Source of the DNA: Scopulibacillus_A cellulosilyticus | GTDB lineage: Bacteria > Bacillota > Bacilli > Bacillales > Sporolactobacillaceae | Length of the DNA: 64,000 nucleotides | Assembly (NCBI RefSeq): GCF_042665295.1 | Contig: NZ_JBHTCO010000020.1 | Span: 211,492-275,491 of the forward strand | Direction: 5' to 3' | In this document: positions 1 through 8,992 of the stretch, piece by piece | Layout: each line of letters opens with the position of its first letter | How positions within the stretch are numbered: the stretch's first letter is position 1 | The notes under the pieces: model-generated | Database searches by the model: none | The model's input: the letters and a program-made list of their open reading frames with translations, nothing else | What the model was told of the DNA's origin: nothing | Program-made: the position numbers and the translations under genes

Positions 1-812
1 CTTTCCCTCTTTTCAACGATCAAGAAACTTTTAATGTCGATGGTCTTCGCGAGGTTTTATTTGCACAAAAAGATCATGGTAAAGCTATTGTTATATTAAA
101 CTTCCCGAACAACCCGACAGGTTACACGCCGCATGAAGAAGAAGCAGAGCAAATCGTTTCTGTTTTATTGGAAGCAGCGGAAGCCGGCATTAATATTGTA
201 GCGGTTACAGATGACGCCTACTTTAAATTATTTTTTGAAGACTCAATAAAGGAATCTTTATTTAGCCGACTGGCAAACTTGCATCCGCGTATTCTGTCCG
301 TTAAAGTCGACGGTGCGACAAAAGAGGAATTTGTTTGGGGCTTCCGTGTTGGATTTATTACATTTGCAAACACCAGCTCGAAGGCAGTGGATGTACTGGA
401 ACAAAAAACAACCGGACTGATCAGAGGAACGATCTCAAGCGCAGCCCACCCTTCACAAACGTTTGTATTAAAAGCACTGCAATCTCCAGAATTCACGGGC
501 CAGCAAGAAGAGAAATGCAGCATCATGAAAAAGCGGGCTAACAAAGTTAAAGATGTACTGAACAATCAAAAATATCATAAGCTGTGGTCATACTATCCAT
601 TTAATTCCGGTTACTTTATGTGCCTTAAACTGAATGAAGTCAATGCAGAAGAAGCACGCAAGCATTTGTTGGATAAATACGGCGTCGGGGTCGTTGCCAT
701 TAATGCGACTGACCTTAGAATAGCTTTCTCCTGCGTTGAAGAGGAAGATATTGAGGAATTATTTGAGCTTATCTATCAAGGGGTTAATGATTTGTTAGCT
801 GTTCGTTCATAA
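1..812 (+). CDS. PLP-dependent aminotransferase, C-terminal part (5' truncated by window edge)
   Basis: The reading frame is open from base 3 with no start in the window, so the N-terminal part is missing. About 269 residues are visible. The motif NFPNNPTGYTP is the substrate/PLP-binding NPTG loop of class I/II aminotransferases. The later VTDDAYF segment matches the position of the PLP-ring Asp and Tyr. The PLP lysine is probably the Lys in DGATKEEFVWGFRVGF, where the usual S-x-S-K is replaced by G-A-T-K but the downstream G-x-R-x-G is kept. The expected role is a cytosolic transamination of an amino acid; the substrate cannot be read from the sequence. A strong terminator follows the stop, so it is not co-transcribed with catalase. 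Confidence 0.85.
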   Translation, partial: FPLFNDQETFNVDGLREVLFAQKDHGKAIVILNFPNNPTGYTPHEEEAEQIVSVLLEAAEAGINIVAVTDDAYFKLFFEDSIKESLFSRLANLHPRILSVKVDGATKEEFVWGFRVGFITFANTSSKAVDVLEQKTTGLIRGTISSAAHPSQTFVLKALQSPEFTGQQEEKCSIMKKRANKVKDVLNNQKYHKLWSYYPFNSGYFMCLKLNEVNAEEARKHLLDKYGVGVVAINATDLRIAFSCVEEEDIEELFELIYQGVNDLLAVRS

Positions 813-824
813 GTTTTGTCAAGC

Positions 825-866
825 GGTCAGTTCCCTGCTTTAAATAGCGGGAACTGGCCTTTTTTG
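825..866 (+). terminator. Rho-independent terminator after the aminotransferase
   Basis: GGTCAGTTCCC pairs with GGGAACTGGCC across a short loop, followed by a run of six T. It ends the aminotransferase transcript before the catalase gene. Confidence 0.85.
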
Positions 867-928
867 TATAAAAAAGCTTATCTAATGAAAAATATTGACT
901 GACTAATTTATTTTTAAGGAGGACAAAA

Positions 929-2575
929 ATGAACGAGGAACAAGAAAAGGCTATGGAGAATGGCACGTCGATCACCCGTTCCGGAGATTCTTTAGATAAG
1001 CGATTAACAGAAGGTGAAGACAGTACAACAATAACCACTCGCCAGGGTCACCCTGTTAAATACAATCAAAATATAAGGACGGTAGGTAACCGCGGACCTG
1101 CAACACTTGAGAACTATCATTTTATCGAAAAGATTTCCCACTTCGACCGTGAACGCATTCCCGAATGTGTTGTACACGCACGGGGTGCAGGCGCTCATGG
1201 GTATTTTGAGGCATATGGAAAAGCTGGCGATGAGCCGGTTTCGAAATACACCCGTGCGAAAGTTTTTCAAAAAGCGGGCAAAAAAACGCCTGTTTTTGTG
1301 AGATTTTCAACCGTTAATCATGGCGGTCATTCTCCTGAGACCTTACGTGATCCCCGGGGATTTGCTGTAAAATTTTATACTGAGGATGGCAACTGGGATC
1401 TTGTCGGAAACAACCTAAAAATATTTTTTATTCGGGATGCGATGAAATTCCCTGATGTTGTTCACGCTTTTAGACCTGATCCGGTCACAAATATTCAAGA
1501 CGGTGAACGCATTTTCGACTTTTGCACTAATTCTCCTGAATCAATTCACATGATTACTTTTTTATTTTCTCCATGGGGAATCCCTGCAAATTACCGGCAA
1601 ATGCAAGGTTCCGGTGTTAATACTTATAAATGGATCAACGATAAAGGCGAAGCTGTTCTTGTTAAATATCATTGGGAACCAAAGCAAGGCATTAAAAATT
1701 TAACTCAAAAAGAAGCTGAAGAAATTCAAGGGAAGAATTTTAATCATGCAACACAAGATCTTTATGAAGCGATTGAACGCGGTGATTATCCTGAATGGGA
1801 ACTTTATGTTCAGATTATGAGTGATGATGATCATCCTGAGCTCGATTTTGATCCGCTGGATGATACAAAAATTTGGCCTCAGGAGCAATTTCCATGGCTT
1901 CCCGTCGGCCGAATGGTACTGAACAAAAATCCGGAAAATTACTTCGCTGAAGTGGAACAAGCTGCCTTTGGGACAGGCGTCCTCGTTGATGGGCTTGATT
2001 TTTCGGATGATAAAATGCTGCAAGGGCGGACGTTTGCCTACTCCGACACACAGCGTTACCGTGTCGGCGCTAACTATTTACAGCTCCCTATTAACGCGCC
2101 AAAAAAGCATGTCGCTACAAACCAGCGTGATGGTCAAATGGCCTATTATGTTGACATGGCTCCGGGTACAAATCCTCATGTTAATTATGAACCATCATCT
2201 TTAGGAGGCCTGAACGAAAGCACAAGCTCAAGTCAGGATTATACACCCCATGTTGAAGGCAAGCTTATCCATGAAAGTGTCGAGCGAACAAATGATTTTA
2301 AACAAGCTGGTGAAACCTATCGGGCATTTAGTGATTTTGAACGTGATGAATTAATTAATAACCTTGTCAACACTTTGAGCTCCTGCCAGCCGCATATCCA
2401 AAAGCGTGCGGTTGAACTGTTTACAAAATGTGATGAAGATTATGGACAACGGGTTGCTGAAGGTTTAAAAAAACATGCAAATCAAATGAACCATCATGGG
2501 CCAGCCGGTGCGTCTGAAACGAAAGAAGCCGTTCAAGAAGCTGAGCATAATGGACACGAAACAGATTCTTATTAA
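929..2575 (+). CDS. Monofunctional heme catalase
   Basis: A 548-residue catalase that degrades hydrogen peroxide to water and oxygen. The distal heme histidine is His83 in RIPECVVHARGAGAHGYF. The distal Asn is at 161/162 in GNWDLVGNNLKIFFIRD. The proximal tyrosine ligand is Tyr371 in GRTFAYSDTQRYR. The catalase core runs roughly from 55 to 490, with a hydrophilic N-terminal extension and an acidic/His-containing tail. The length is nearer the B. subtilis spore catalase KatX (about 547) than vegetative KatA (about 483), but I cannot assign it to either from sequence alone. The start follows AAGGAGG with good spacing. It is monocistronic, with terminators on both sides. I saw no clear PerR box upstream. 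Confidence 0.95.
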   Translation: MNEEQEKAMENGTSITRSGDSLDKRLTEGEDSTTITTRQGHPVKYNQNIRTVGNRGPATLENYHFIEKISHFDRERIPECVVHARGAGAHGYFEAYGKAGDEPVSKYTRAKVFQKAGKKTPVFVRFSTVNHGGHSPETLRDPRGFAVKFYTEDGNWDLVGNNLKIFFIRDAMKFPDVVHAFRPDPVTNIQDGERIFDFCTNSPESIHMITFLFSPWGIPANYRQMQGSGVNTYKWINDKGEAVLVKYHWEPKQGIKNLTQKEAEEIQGKNFNHATQDLYEAIERGDYPEWELYVQIMSDDDHPELDFDPLDDTKIWPQEQFPWLPVGRMVLNKNPENYFAEVEQAAFGTGVLVDGLDFSDDKMLQGRTFAYSDTQRYRVGANYLQLPINAPKKHVATNQRDGQMAYYVDMAPGTNPHVNYEPSSLGGLNESTSSSQDYTPHVEGKLIHESVERTNDFKQAGETYRAFSDFERDELINNLVNTLSSCQPHIQKRAVELFTKCDEDYGQRVAEGLKKHANQMNHHGPAGASETKEAVQEAEHNGHETDSY

Positions 2576-2579
2576 AGAA

Positions 2580-2620
2580 AGGGGCAGCTGCAATGCTTAA
2601 AGCATTGACAGACTGCCCTT
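2580..2620. terminator. Bidirectional terminator between catalase and the convergent ABC permease
   Basis: GGGCAG and CTGCCC arms enclose a second stem, AATGCT/AGCATT. It lies between the convergent ends of the catalase and the sugar ABC permease and can serve both. Confidence 0.65.
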
Positions 2621-2623
2621 CCA

Positions 2624-3442
2624 CTATCCTTTCACAGAACCGGCGAGAAGCCCGCGAATAAAGAATCTCCCTAAAAAAATGTAGACTAATAATGTCGGCA
2701 GCGCCGCGAGTATCGCGCCGGCCATTTGCACATTCCATTGAACGACTTGACTGCCCGCCAGATTTTGCAAAGCTACCATGATCGGTTGTTGATCTGTTGT
2801 TGTAATCGTAACAGCAAACAAAAATTCATTCCAAATGTTCGTAAATTGCCATATAGCAACGACAACAAAGCCGGTCACTGATAAAGGAAAAATCAAATGG
2901 CGGTAAATTCTAAAAAAACCGGCCCCATCGATTTGCGCTGACTCGATCAATGAATGGGGAATATTCGCATAAAAATTACGAAACATTAATGTCGTGATTG
3001 GAATACCGTAGACGACATGGACAAAAATCAGACCCGGAATGCTATTGTACAAACCTATCGTCTTTAGAAATTGGATGAGCGGAATTAATATGCTCTGATA
3101 AGGAATGAACATACCAAATAAAATCGCTGTAAAAATCCAATCAGCACCCTTAAAGCGCCATTTTGATAAAACATAACCGTTTAAAGAACCAAGCATTGCC
3201 GAAATAATTGTCGCTGGAATCACCAGGTAAAAAGTGTTTAAAAGATTTGGCAGAAGCTGAGATAGCGCTTCGGAATAACTTTGAAAGTCCAAAGATGAAG
3301 GCAGTTTCCACATCGTGTCAAGCGAGACTTGATCAAACGGTTTTAAGCTTGTCACAACCATGACATACAAAGGAATCAGAAAACATATAGCAAAAAGGAT
3401 TAATATAATATACATCATGCTTCGGGAAATCACTCTTGTCAT
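2624..3442 (-). CDS. Carbohydrate ABC transporter permease (MalG/CUT1 type)
   Basis: A 272-residue inner-membrane permease with about six hydrophobic segments, starting near residue 10. The EAA loop that docks to the ATPase is ESAQIDGAGFFRIYRHLIFP, around residues 165-185. The C-terminus GRFFIRGLLAGSVKG is typical of MalG-like CUT1 permeases. It follows the other permease with one base between stop and start, so the two are translationally coupled. It is the last gene of the binding protein-permease-permease unit. No ATPase gene is present, so a shared MsmX-type ATPase encoded elsewhere is inferred. Confidence 0.92.
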   Translation of the reverse strand: MTRVISRSMMYIILILFAICFLIPLYVMVVTSLKPFDQVSLDTMWKLPSSLDFQSYSEALSQLLPNLLNTFYLVIPATIISAMLGSLNGYVLSKWRFKGADWIFTAILFGMFIPYQSILIPLIQFLKTIGLYNSIPGLIFVHVVYGIPITTLMFRNFYANIPHSLIESAQIDGAGFFRIYRHLIFPLSVTGFVVVAIWQFTNIWNEFLFAVTITTTDQQPIMVALQNLAGSQVVQWNVQMAGAILAALPTLLVYIFLGRFFIRGLLAGSVKG

Positions 3443-3443
3443 T

Positions 3444-4421
3444 TTACCGATCCCCTTTTCGATTAGTTATTAAGTAAGGGATAATGAAAACAGCGACAAT
3501 AAGCAGCATGATAATAGCAATGGCCGCACCTTGAGCATAAAAATGGCTGCGGAATGTCGTCTCAAACATATTAACTCCCGGCATATCAGTGACATAATTC
3601 GCTCCGGAACCGGTCATTGCATAGATCAAGTCAAAAATTTTCAGTGAAATATGCGCCATAATAATAATGACACTCAGTGTAATCGGGCGAAGCATCGGCA
3701 GAACCACTTTCCAATAAACTTGAAATTCTGAGGCACCGTCCATTCTCGCCGCTTCTTTCAATTCATCAGGAATCCCTCTTAAACCGGCAAGATACATTGC
3801 CAGAGAAAATCCTGTCATCTGCCAGACGGCCGCAATCACAACAGCAATAATCGCAACAGGCACACCTAATGAGATCTGACCAACATGAATATCCGGCCAA
3901 ATGGTTGTGCTCGTGTACCATTTTAAATGCAATCCTAATTTTTCAAAAAGCAAATTAACACCTGAAGAAGGATTTAAAATCCAACGCCAGACAACACCGG
4001 TTACGACAAAAGATAAGGCCATTGGAAAAAGAAAAATGTTACGGAATAAAGACTCAGCTTTCAGCTTTCGATCAATCATCACCGCCAGAAATTGACCGAG
4101 AAATACAACAAGCACAATAAAAAGCACAGTAAAAACAACTGTATTTCGCAGGTCTGATTGAAAGCGGAAGTCATGAAACAATGTTTTGTAATTATCAAAT
4201 CCAGCAAATGAAAAATCCGGTAAAATCGAGCTCCACTTACTTAATGAAACATAACCCGTCCAGCCGATAAAACCATAAACAAAAATGGCAACAGCAATGA
4301 TTGAAGGACATAAAAAAGCAATAGCAATAATTTTATCCGTTGATATACTCTTTTTTTGCTTTGGTTGAATGACCGGTTTAACTTCTGATTGCTGAACCTT
4401 CTGCATACCTGCTTGCGCCAA
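3444..4421 (-). CDS. Carbohydrate ABC transporter permease (MalF/CUT1 type)
   Basis: A 325-residue permease with a cytoplasmic N-terminal stretch of about 30 polar residues and then about six transmembrane helices. The EAA motif is EAARMDGASEFQVYWKVVLP, around 225-245. It reads from a TTG codon preceded by AAGGAGGGGAG. It pairs with the downstream MalG-type permease to form the channel. The substrate is set by the adjacent binding protein and is probably a hexose or small oligosaccharide. Confidence 0.92.
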   Translation of the reverse strand: MAQAGMQKVQQSEVKPVIQPKQKKSISTDKIIAIAFLCPSIIAVAIFVYGFIGWTGYVSLSKWSSILPDFSFAGFDNYKTLFHDFRFQSDLRNTVVFTVLFIVLVVFLGQFLAVMIDRKLKAESLFRNIFLFPMALSFVVTGVVWRWILNPSSGVNLLFEKLGLHLKWYTSTTIWPDIHVGQISLGVPVAIIAVVIAAVWQMTGFSLAMYLAGLRGIPDELKEAARMDGASEFQVYWKVVLPMLRPITLSVIIIMAHISLKIFDLIYAMTGSGANYVTDMPGVNMFETTFRSHFYAQGAAIAIIMLLIVAVFIIPYLITNRKGDR

Positions 4422-4547
4422 TGAACTCCCCTCCTTAAATCGTTCTTAAGCGTTAAAGAAAACTTGCTGATAGGGAATTTAAATTTGCCCCTATGTCAAA
4501 TTAGCTGCCTTTAAGTAAGCTAATTTATCGCCCTGTGAATAATGGAG

Positions 4548-4570
4548 AAAAGGGGGAAATTCTCCCCCTT
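4548..4570 (-). terminator. Stem-loop between the binding-protein gene and the permease genes
   Basis: On the minus strand GGGGGA pairs with TCCCCC, followed by TTTT. Such loops after binding-protein genes usually cause partial termination or mRNA stabilisation, so that the binding protein is made in excess over the permeases. A second stem, TTAGCT/AGCTAA, lies at 4501-4523. Confidence 0.55.
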
Positions 4571-4583
4571 CCCCCGCTAATCA

Positions 4584-5858
4584 TTATTTAAGATCTTTAC
4601 TCGCATCTTTAAGCGATTTAATGAATTGATCTACATTCTTTTGAGTTACAAAGACGTTTACAGCTTGGTTTACCTTTGTTAAATAAGATTCAGGTGCGGC
4701 GGAGCCGTGCGCCAAACTTGGTGTTAAAGCATCCTTCTTAAAATCTTTCATGGCAGCTTTGCCATAGACATCGTATTTCGATTGATCGGCATCCACACGG
4801 GCAGGAATCGAGCCTTTCTTAGGATTAAAGGCATCTTGACCTTCAACCGATCCTAAAACAGTTAAGAATTTCTTTACATCACCAGGGTCTTTAACGCCTT
4901 TAGGCAAACCGAATGTATCAGTAATCACCATAAAGTCGCCCTCTGTTCCCGGTGATGCGACCCATCCATAATCTTTGTTCGGCTTAAGCTTCAAGCTTTC
5001 ATAATAACCTTTAGCAAAATCACCCATGATATTCATGGCTGCTTTACCGTCGGCTACAAGCTGTGAACCGTCTTGCCAAGCTCTTGAACTATGGTCATCG
5101 TTAATATAACCAAGCATCTTTTTAAAGATTTCCGCCGATTCTTTTACTTTCGGCGAATCAAATGGAATCTTGCCTGTCCATAACTCTTTATATTTGTCCG
5201 GCCCAAGCTCAGCTAAAAGTATGTTTTCAAAAATCATTGTTGCCGGCCAAATTTCTTTATCGGCTAAGCCAAGCGGTGTAATCCCTTTCGCTTTTAACTT
5301 ATCAGCCACTTTAAAGAAATCGTCAAATGTTTTCGGCGGCTGAAGGTGATTTTCCTCAAAAATTTTCTTGTTGTACCATAAAACATTGCCCCGGTGAATA
5401 TCGACAGGAATGGCATAGATTTTCCCATCTTTACTTACCATATCCATTAAGTCTTTTGGAAACTTGTTTTCCCAGCCGTTCTTTTTGTACAAGTCATTTA
5501 ACGGCTGCATTTTTCCTGAGTTCACCCATGTCATGAGCTCTGCCCCGCCGTGGACTTGGAATGTCGAAGGCGGATCATTCCCCTGCATTCTTGTGGCGAG
5601 AACAGCTTTTGCATTCGTTCCGGCACCGCCCGCGACAGCGGCATTTTGTACTTTAATGTCCGGATATTTATTCTGAAAGACTTTGATTAATGCTTTTAAG
5701 CCGTCTGCCTCACCGCCGGCCGTCCACCAACTGAAAATTTCCAATTTGCCTTGGCCGCTTTTACTTGATGAACTGTTCGTAGACTTCGAACCGCATGCAG
5801 TTAGAATAAGAGAAAAAACTAATAAAATAGCTGCAAATAAACTAAGCTTTCTTTTCAT
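4584..5858 (-). CDS. Sugar ABC transporter substrate-binding lipoprotein
   Basis: An extracellular solute-binding protein of family 1, anchored as a lipoprotein. The signal peptide MKRKLSLFAAILLVFSLIL ends in a LTAC lipobox and is followed by a Ser-rich linker. The start is placed at one of two adjacent ATG codons (5858 or 5861) just after AGGAGGG, rather than the longer 5894 start, which would run through the cre site. The mature part opens with LEIFSWWTAGGEADGL and resembles glucose/mannose-type binding proteins; this is a guess from overall look, not proof. It heads the binding protein-permease-permease unit and is probably controlled by the adjacent three-component sensor and by CcpA. Confidence 0.9.
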   Translation of the reverse strand: MKRKLSLFAAILLVFSLILTACGSKSTNSSSSKSGQGKLEIFSWWTAGGEADGLKALIKVFQNKYPDIKVQNAAVAGGAGTNAKAVLATRMQGNDPPSTFQVHGGAELMTWVNSGKMQPLNDLYKKNGWENKFPKDLMDMVSKDGKIYAIPVDIHRGNVLWYNKKIFEENHLQPPKTFDDFFKVADKLKAKGITPLGLADKEIWPATMIFENILLAELGPDKYKELWTGKIPFDSPKVKESAEIFKKMLGYINDDHSSRAWQDGSQLVADGKAAMNIMGDFAKGYYESLKLKPNKDYGWVASPGTEGDFMVITDTFGLPKGVKDPGDVKKFLTVLGSVEGQDAFNPKKGSIPARVDADQSKYDVYGKAAMKDFKKDALTPSLAHGSAAPESYLTKVNQAVNVFVTQKNVDQFIKSLKDASKDLK

Positions 5859-5879
5859 CATGACCCTCCTTTTTATTAC

Positions 5880-5893
5880 TGTAAACGCTGTCA
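5880..5893. promoter_or_regulatory. Catabolite-responsive element (cre) upstream of the binding-protein gene
   Basis: TGTAAACGCTGTCA fits the CcpA consensus TGWAANCGNTNWCA at every fixed position. It lies about 20 bp upstream of the binding-protein start, a position where bound CcpA would block transcription. It predicts glucose repression of the ABC locus. Confidence 0.8.
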
Positions 5894-5970
5894 ACTATAA
5901 TTTACTAAAAAGCCGGTTAATTAAAATTAAAAATTTCTGTACTTTTTTGCGAAGTTCTTTCATTTATTGT

Positions 5971-6002
5971 TAAAAAAACCCGCTGTTTTTAGTAGCGAGT
6001 TT
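5971..6002 (-). terminator. Terminator of the sensor-kinase-regulator operon
   Basis: On the minus strand ACTCGCT pairs with AGCGGGT, followed by seven T. The stop codon of the response regulator lies inside the structure. It separates the sensor operon from the ABC operon. Confidence 0.8.
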
Positions 6003-7554
6003 TTTGCTTTTGATAATTTTGTATCCGGTATGATTTGGGTGATAGTTTTTCTGCCTTTTTAAAAACACGGCTAAAATAATTTGGATCTTTATAGCCGACT
6101 TGATACGTTATCTCTTTTAGACTTAATTTCGAGTATAAAAGCAATTCTTTTGCTCGTTTTAACCTTACTAATGTTAAATATTCAATAAAAGTAACTTTAA
6201 AATGATCTTTAAACAATTTACTGAAATAATAGGGACTTAGTGATACATGTTGGGCCGTTTCTTCCAAAGTAATCGGGCGCATATAATGTGTTTCAATATA
6301 TTTTTTTGCTTCAATGATTGACCTTTTAGAACCGATATCCTGCCAGCTGGTAATTTGATCAAATATCTTTTGTAATGCCATTTTCGCTGTTTCTTTCAGA
6401 TGTTGCGATGTACGATAAGAATTAAGTGAAAAGGGATTTTTAATTTGAATGCCTAATTCTTTTAGAAGCGTTATTAAAACGTCGAACAATTCTTCAACAC
6501 CTTTTTGTACTTGGGCTGTATCACCTTTAGTCATTACCTTTAGTTTATTAACATATTGATCAAACACCCCTAACGCTTGATCAAATTCGCCTTGTCTGAC
6601 CATTTCGAATAATCGCTGTTCCGTTTTAAAAAGCGTATGATCGTGAAAATCATCCTTGTCCATTTCCGCATGAAAAAGTCGTACAGGTTTATTTATAGTG
6701 GTATGTTTAAGGGCTTTTAATGCTTCTTGGTATGACCCGAAGAAGTGGTTAACATGATAGGCTAAACCGCCGATGCCTGCACAAATAGATACACCCGGAA
6801 AAAACTCTGAAAAAGATTGAACTATTGATGTTATTTGTTGCAGACGGCTGGAAGGGACACCTTCCAGCTCAGTTTGAACAGGAATGAAAGCGGGAATTTG
6901 ATTTCCGGTTAACGGTCCGGCAAGTCCTTGACAGCGTTTTCTCAGCTCTTTTTTTATCCATTGGTATTGTTCAATTTTATGAACCTCGTTAGTATTCAAT
7001 TGAAAAGCAACTGCATAGTTATTAGCTAGGGTAACATCAATAGCTGCACCTAATTCCACCATACTCATTTCTTGGACATGATCCAGGAGTAAGGAAGCGA
7101 CCCATTCTGATTGTACAAAGGGGAGTACTTTATTATAGCGCTCCTTTAATTCTGTTTGCGACTGTTCGTTCGTCTTTTCACTTTCAAGTTCGTTAATCAC
7201 ACGCTTAATTGTTTGGACCGTTTCATCAATACGAGCAGGCTTCAATAAGTATTCCTTAACACCCTCTTTCATGACTTCACGGGCATAGTCAAATGTATCA
7301 TAAGCCGAAATGATAATGAACTTTGCAGCTAAGCCTAGTTTTTTCATTTCTTTTAAAGTTGATATGCCGTCCATGCCAGGCATTTTAATATCAAGTAAAA
7401 TAATGTCAGGTTGATGGGCTTTGGCAAGTGCCACAGCCTGACTGCCGCTTGATGCTTCTCCGATAATACTGATACTGTCAATGTGTTGGTTAATCATTTT
7501 ATGAAGAGATTTTCTTTCAATTTCCTCATCGTCGACAATAAGGCATTTATACAT
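5989..7554 (-). CDS. YesN-type response regulator with AraC-family DNA-binding domain
   Basis: A cytosolic two-component regulator of 521 residues. The receiver domain (1-120) shows Asp8/Asp9, phospho-acceptor Asp55 in ILLDIKMPG, and Lys105 in LLKP. A poorly conserved central region follows. The C-terminal ~100 residues are an AraC/XylS double helix-turn-helix, with the PYYFSKLFK and DPNYFSRVFKK signatures. The start is the ATG of MYKCLIVDDE, preceded by GAGGTGG; five upstream codons are probably not translated. It overlaps the kinase gene by 8 bp. The likely target is the adjacent sugar ABC promoter. Confidence 0.93.
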   Translation of the reverse strand: MYKCLIVDDEEIERKSLHKMINQHIDSISIIGEASSGSQAVALAKAHQPDIILLDIKMPGMDGISTLKEMKKLGLAAKFIIISAYDTFDYAREVMKEGVKEYLLKPARIDETVQTIKRVINELESEKTNEQSQTELKERYNKVLPFVQSEWVASLLLDHVQEMSMVELGAAIDVTLANNYAVAFQLNTNEVHKIEQYQWIKKELRKRCQGLAGPLTGNQIPAFIPVQTELEGVPSSRLQQITSIVQSFSEFFPGVSICAGIGGLAYHVNHFFGSYQEALKALKHTTINKPVRLFHAEMDKDDFHDHTLFKTEQRLFEMVRQGEFDQALGVFDQYVNKLKVMTKGDTAQVQKGVEELFDVLITLLKELGIQIKNPFSLNSYRTSQHLKETAKMALQKIFDQITSWQDIGSKRSIIEAKKYIETHYMRPITLEETAQHVSLSPYYFSKLFKDHFKVTFIEYLTLVRLKRAKELLLYSKLSLKEITYQVGYKDPNYFSRVFKKAEKLSPKSYRIQNYQKQKTRY

Positions 7555-8992
7555 GGGAAGCCACCTCACTTTTGGTATAAGGAAGTGTCAACGACACCCT
7601 TGTTCCTGAACCTTTTTCCGAAGAAATACTGATTAGTCGGCTTGTTTGATAAAACAGTTCTAACCTTCGTATAACATTGTTCAGCCCAATTCCCGTTATA
7701 TGACCTTTTTTGCTTTGTTTCGCAGAGGAATTGTCCTTTTTTAAAATACTTTTAATCGTTTCCTGATCCATGCCTGCACCATTGTCACTAATTTCAATAC
7801 ATACGTGCGGTTTTTTAAATTGAATACTAACTTCAATTCTGCCTTGTTTTTCATAAGGTTCTAAACCGTGGATAAACGCATTTTCAACAATTGGCTGCAA
7901 AACCATGCTTGGCATAAGAAAATCAAGGCACCGTTTATCAATATCTGTCACAAATTCAAGCCGGTCTCCAAATCTGGTTCTTAATATTAAGAAATAGTCC
8001 TCGATCACTTTTACTTCTTTATGAAGTTGGACAGGCTCATCTATACTATTGAGGTTATAGCGCAACAAAGATGCCGTAGCGGTAATAAGGTGATGGGTTT
8101 TCTCCGCATCTTCCAAGTAGGCCATTTTCGATACCGTATTGAGTGTATTAAATAAAAAATGAGGATTCATTTGGCTTTGCAAACTTTTTAATTCCATTTC
8201 TTTTAATAGTCTATCAAGCTCTGATTTTTGTTTCATTTCTTTAATAAGCTTTTGCGTATTATTTTTCATATGGTTGAACGTAGCTGTAAGAAAACGGAAT
8301 TCATCTCTTGTATGAACAACAACATCTTGCCCATCAAAATTCCCTTTGGCAATTTCCCTGGCAGCCAGTTCCAAACGTTTGATTGGCCGGGTGATGCTCT
8401 TTGAGAATAAAAGCGTTGTTAACACGCAGAATAGAAGTGTCGTTATAAAGATAGATATGCTCATATACTTGAAATAGAGATTCTTTTGATTCATTGCCCG
8501 ATAAAAGTCCCGGTACTCGGTTAACAGATTATCAATAAGGTCCAATGTTGCATCTTTAATAAAACCTGAAATCTTTTCTGCTTCAGCTAAATGCTCTGAA
8601 TACAAATTAATATTTCCTTCGTTATAAGCATGAATGGCCATTGTACATTCGTCTAAAAAACTGGTTATCATATGGCGATAATTTTGCAATGTAACATCAT
8701 TATGATTTTCGATCACAGACGTTAAACGGCTCTGGTTTTTTAATAATTTACGGCTTGCGTCCTGATACTTTTCGTATAATTTCGGTGACTGGTCATTTAA
8801 ATATGCTTGCAAATTTTGATATGTTTCTATCGTATTTTTTGAAACCTCATTTAATAGGAAAAAGCGTTGAAGTAAATTGTTATACTGTGCCATTGATTTT
8901 TGACTGCTGTAATAAAGGTAAAATGCTACGCCATTTAATAACAGCACAAGGGCTAAAGAGAAAATAAACAGCTTTGTCCGTATTTTAATCAT
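7547..8992 (-). CDS. YesM-type sensor histidine kinase
   Basis: A 481-residue membrane kinase. Transmembrane helices lie near 8-27 and 176-196 and enclose a helical extracellular domain. A HAMP linker (about 196-248) and a coiled coil follow. The LytS/YesM His_kinase domain has SQMNPHFLFNTLN, with phospho-His278. The ATPase has its N box at VENAFIHGLEP and G boxes at DNGAGMD and GIGLNNV. The extracellular domain has no recognisable ligand fold, which suits signalling through the adjacent anchored sugar-binding protein. It overlaps both neighbours by 8 bp, so the three proteins are translationally coupled. Confidence 0.93.
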   Translation of the reverse strand: MIKIRTKLFIFSLALVLLLNGVAFYLYYSSQKSMAQYNNLLQRFFLLNEVSKNTIETYQNLQAYLNDQSPKLYEKYQDASRKLLKNQSRLTSVIENHNDVTLQNYRHMITSFLDECTMAIHAYNEGNINLYSEHLAEAEKISGFIKDATLDLIDNLLTEYRDFYRAMNQKNLYFKYMSISIFITTLLFCVLTTLLFSKSITRPIKRLELAAREIAKGNFDGQDVVVHTRDEFRFLTATFNHMKNNTQKLIKEMKQKSELDRLLKEMELKSLQSQMNPHFLFNTLNTVSKMAYLEDAEKTHHLITATASLLRYNLNSIDEPVQLHKEVKVIEDYFLILRTRFGDRLEFVTDIDKRCLDFLMPSMVLQPIVENAFIHGLEPYEKQGRIEVSIQFKKPHVCIEISDNGAGMDQETIKSILKKDNSSAKQSKKGHITGIGLNNVIRRLELFYQTSRLISISSEKGSGTRVSLTLPYTKSEVASHV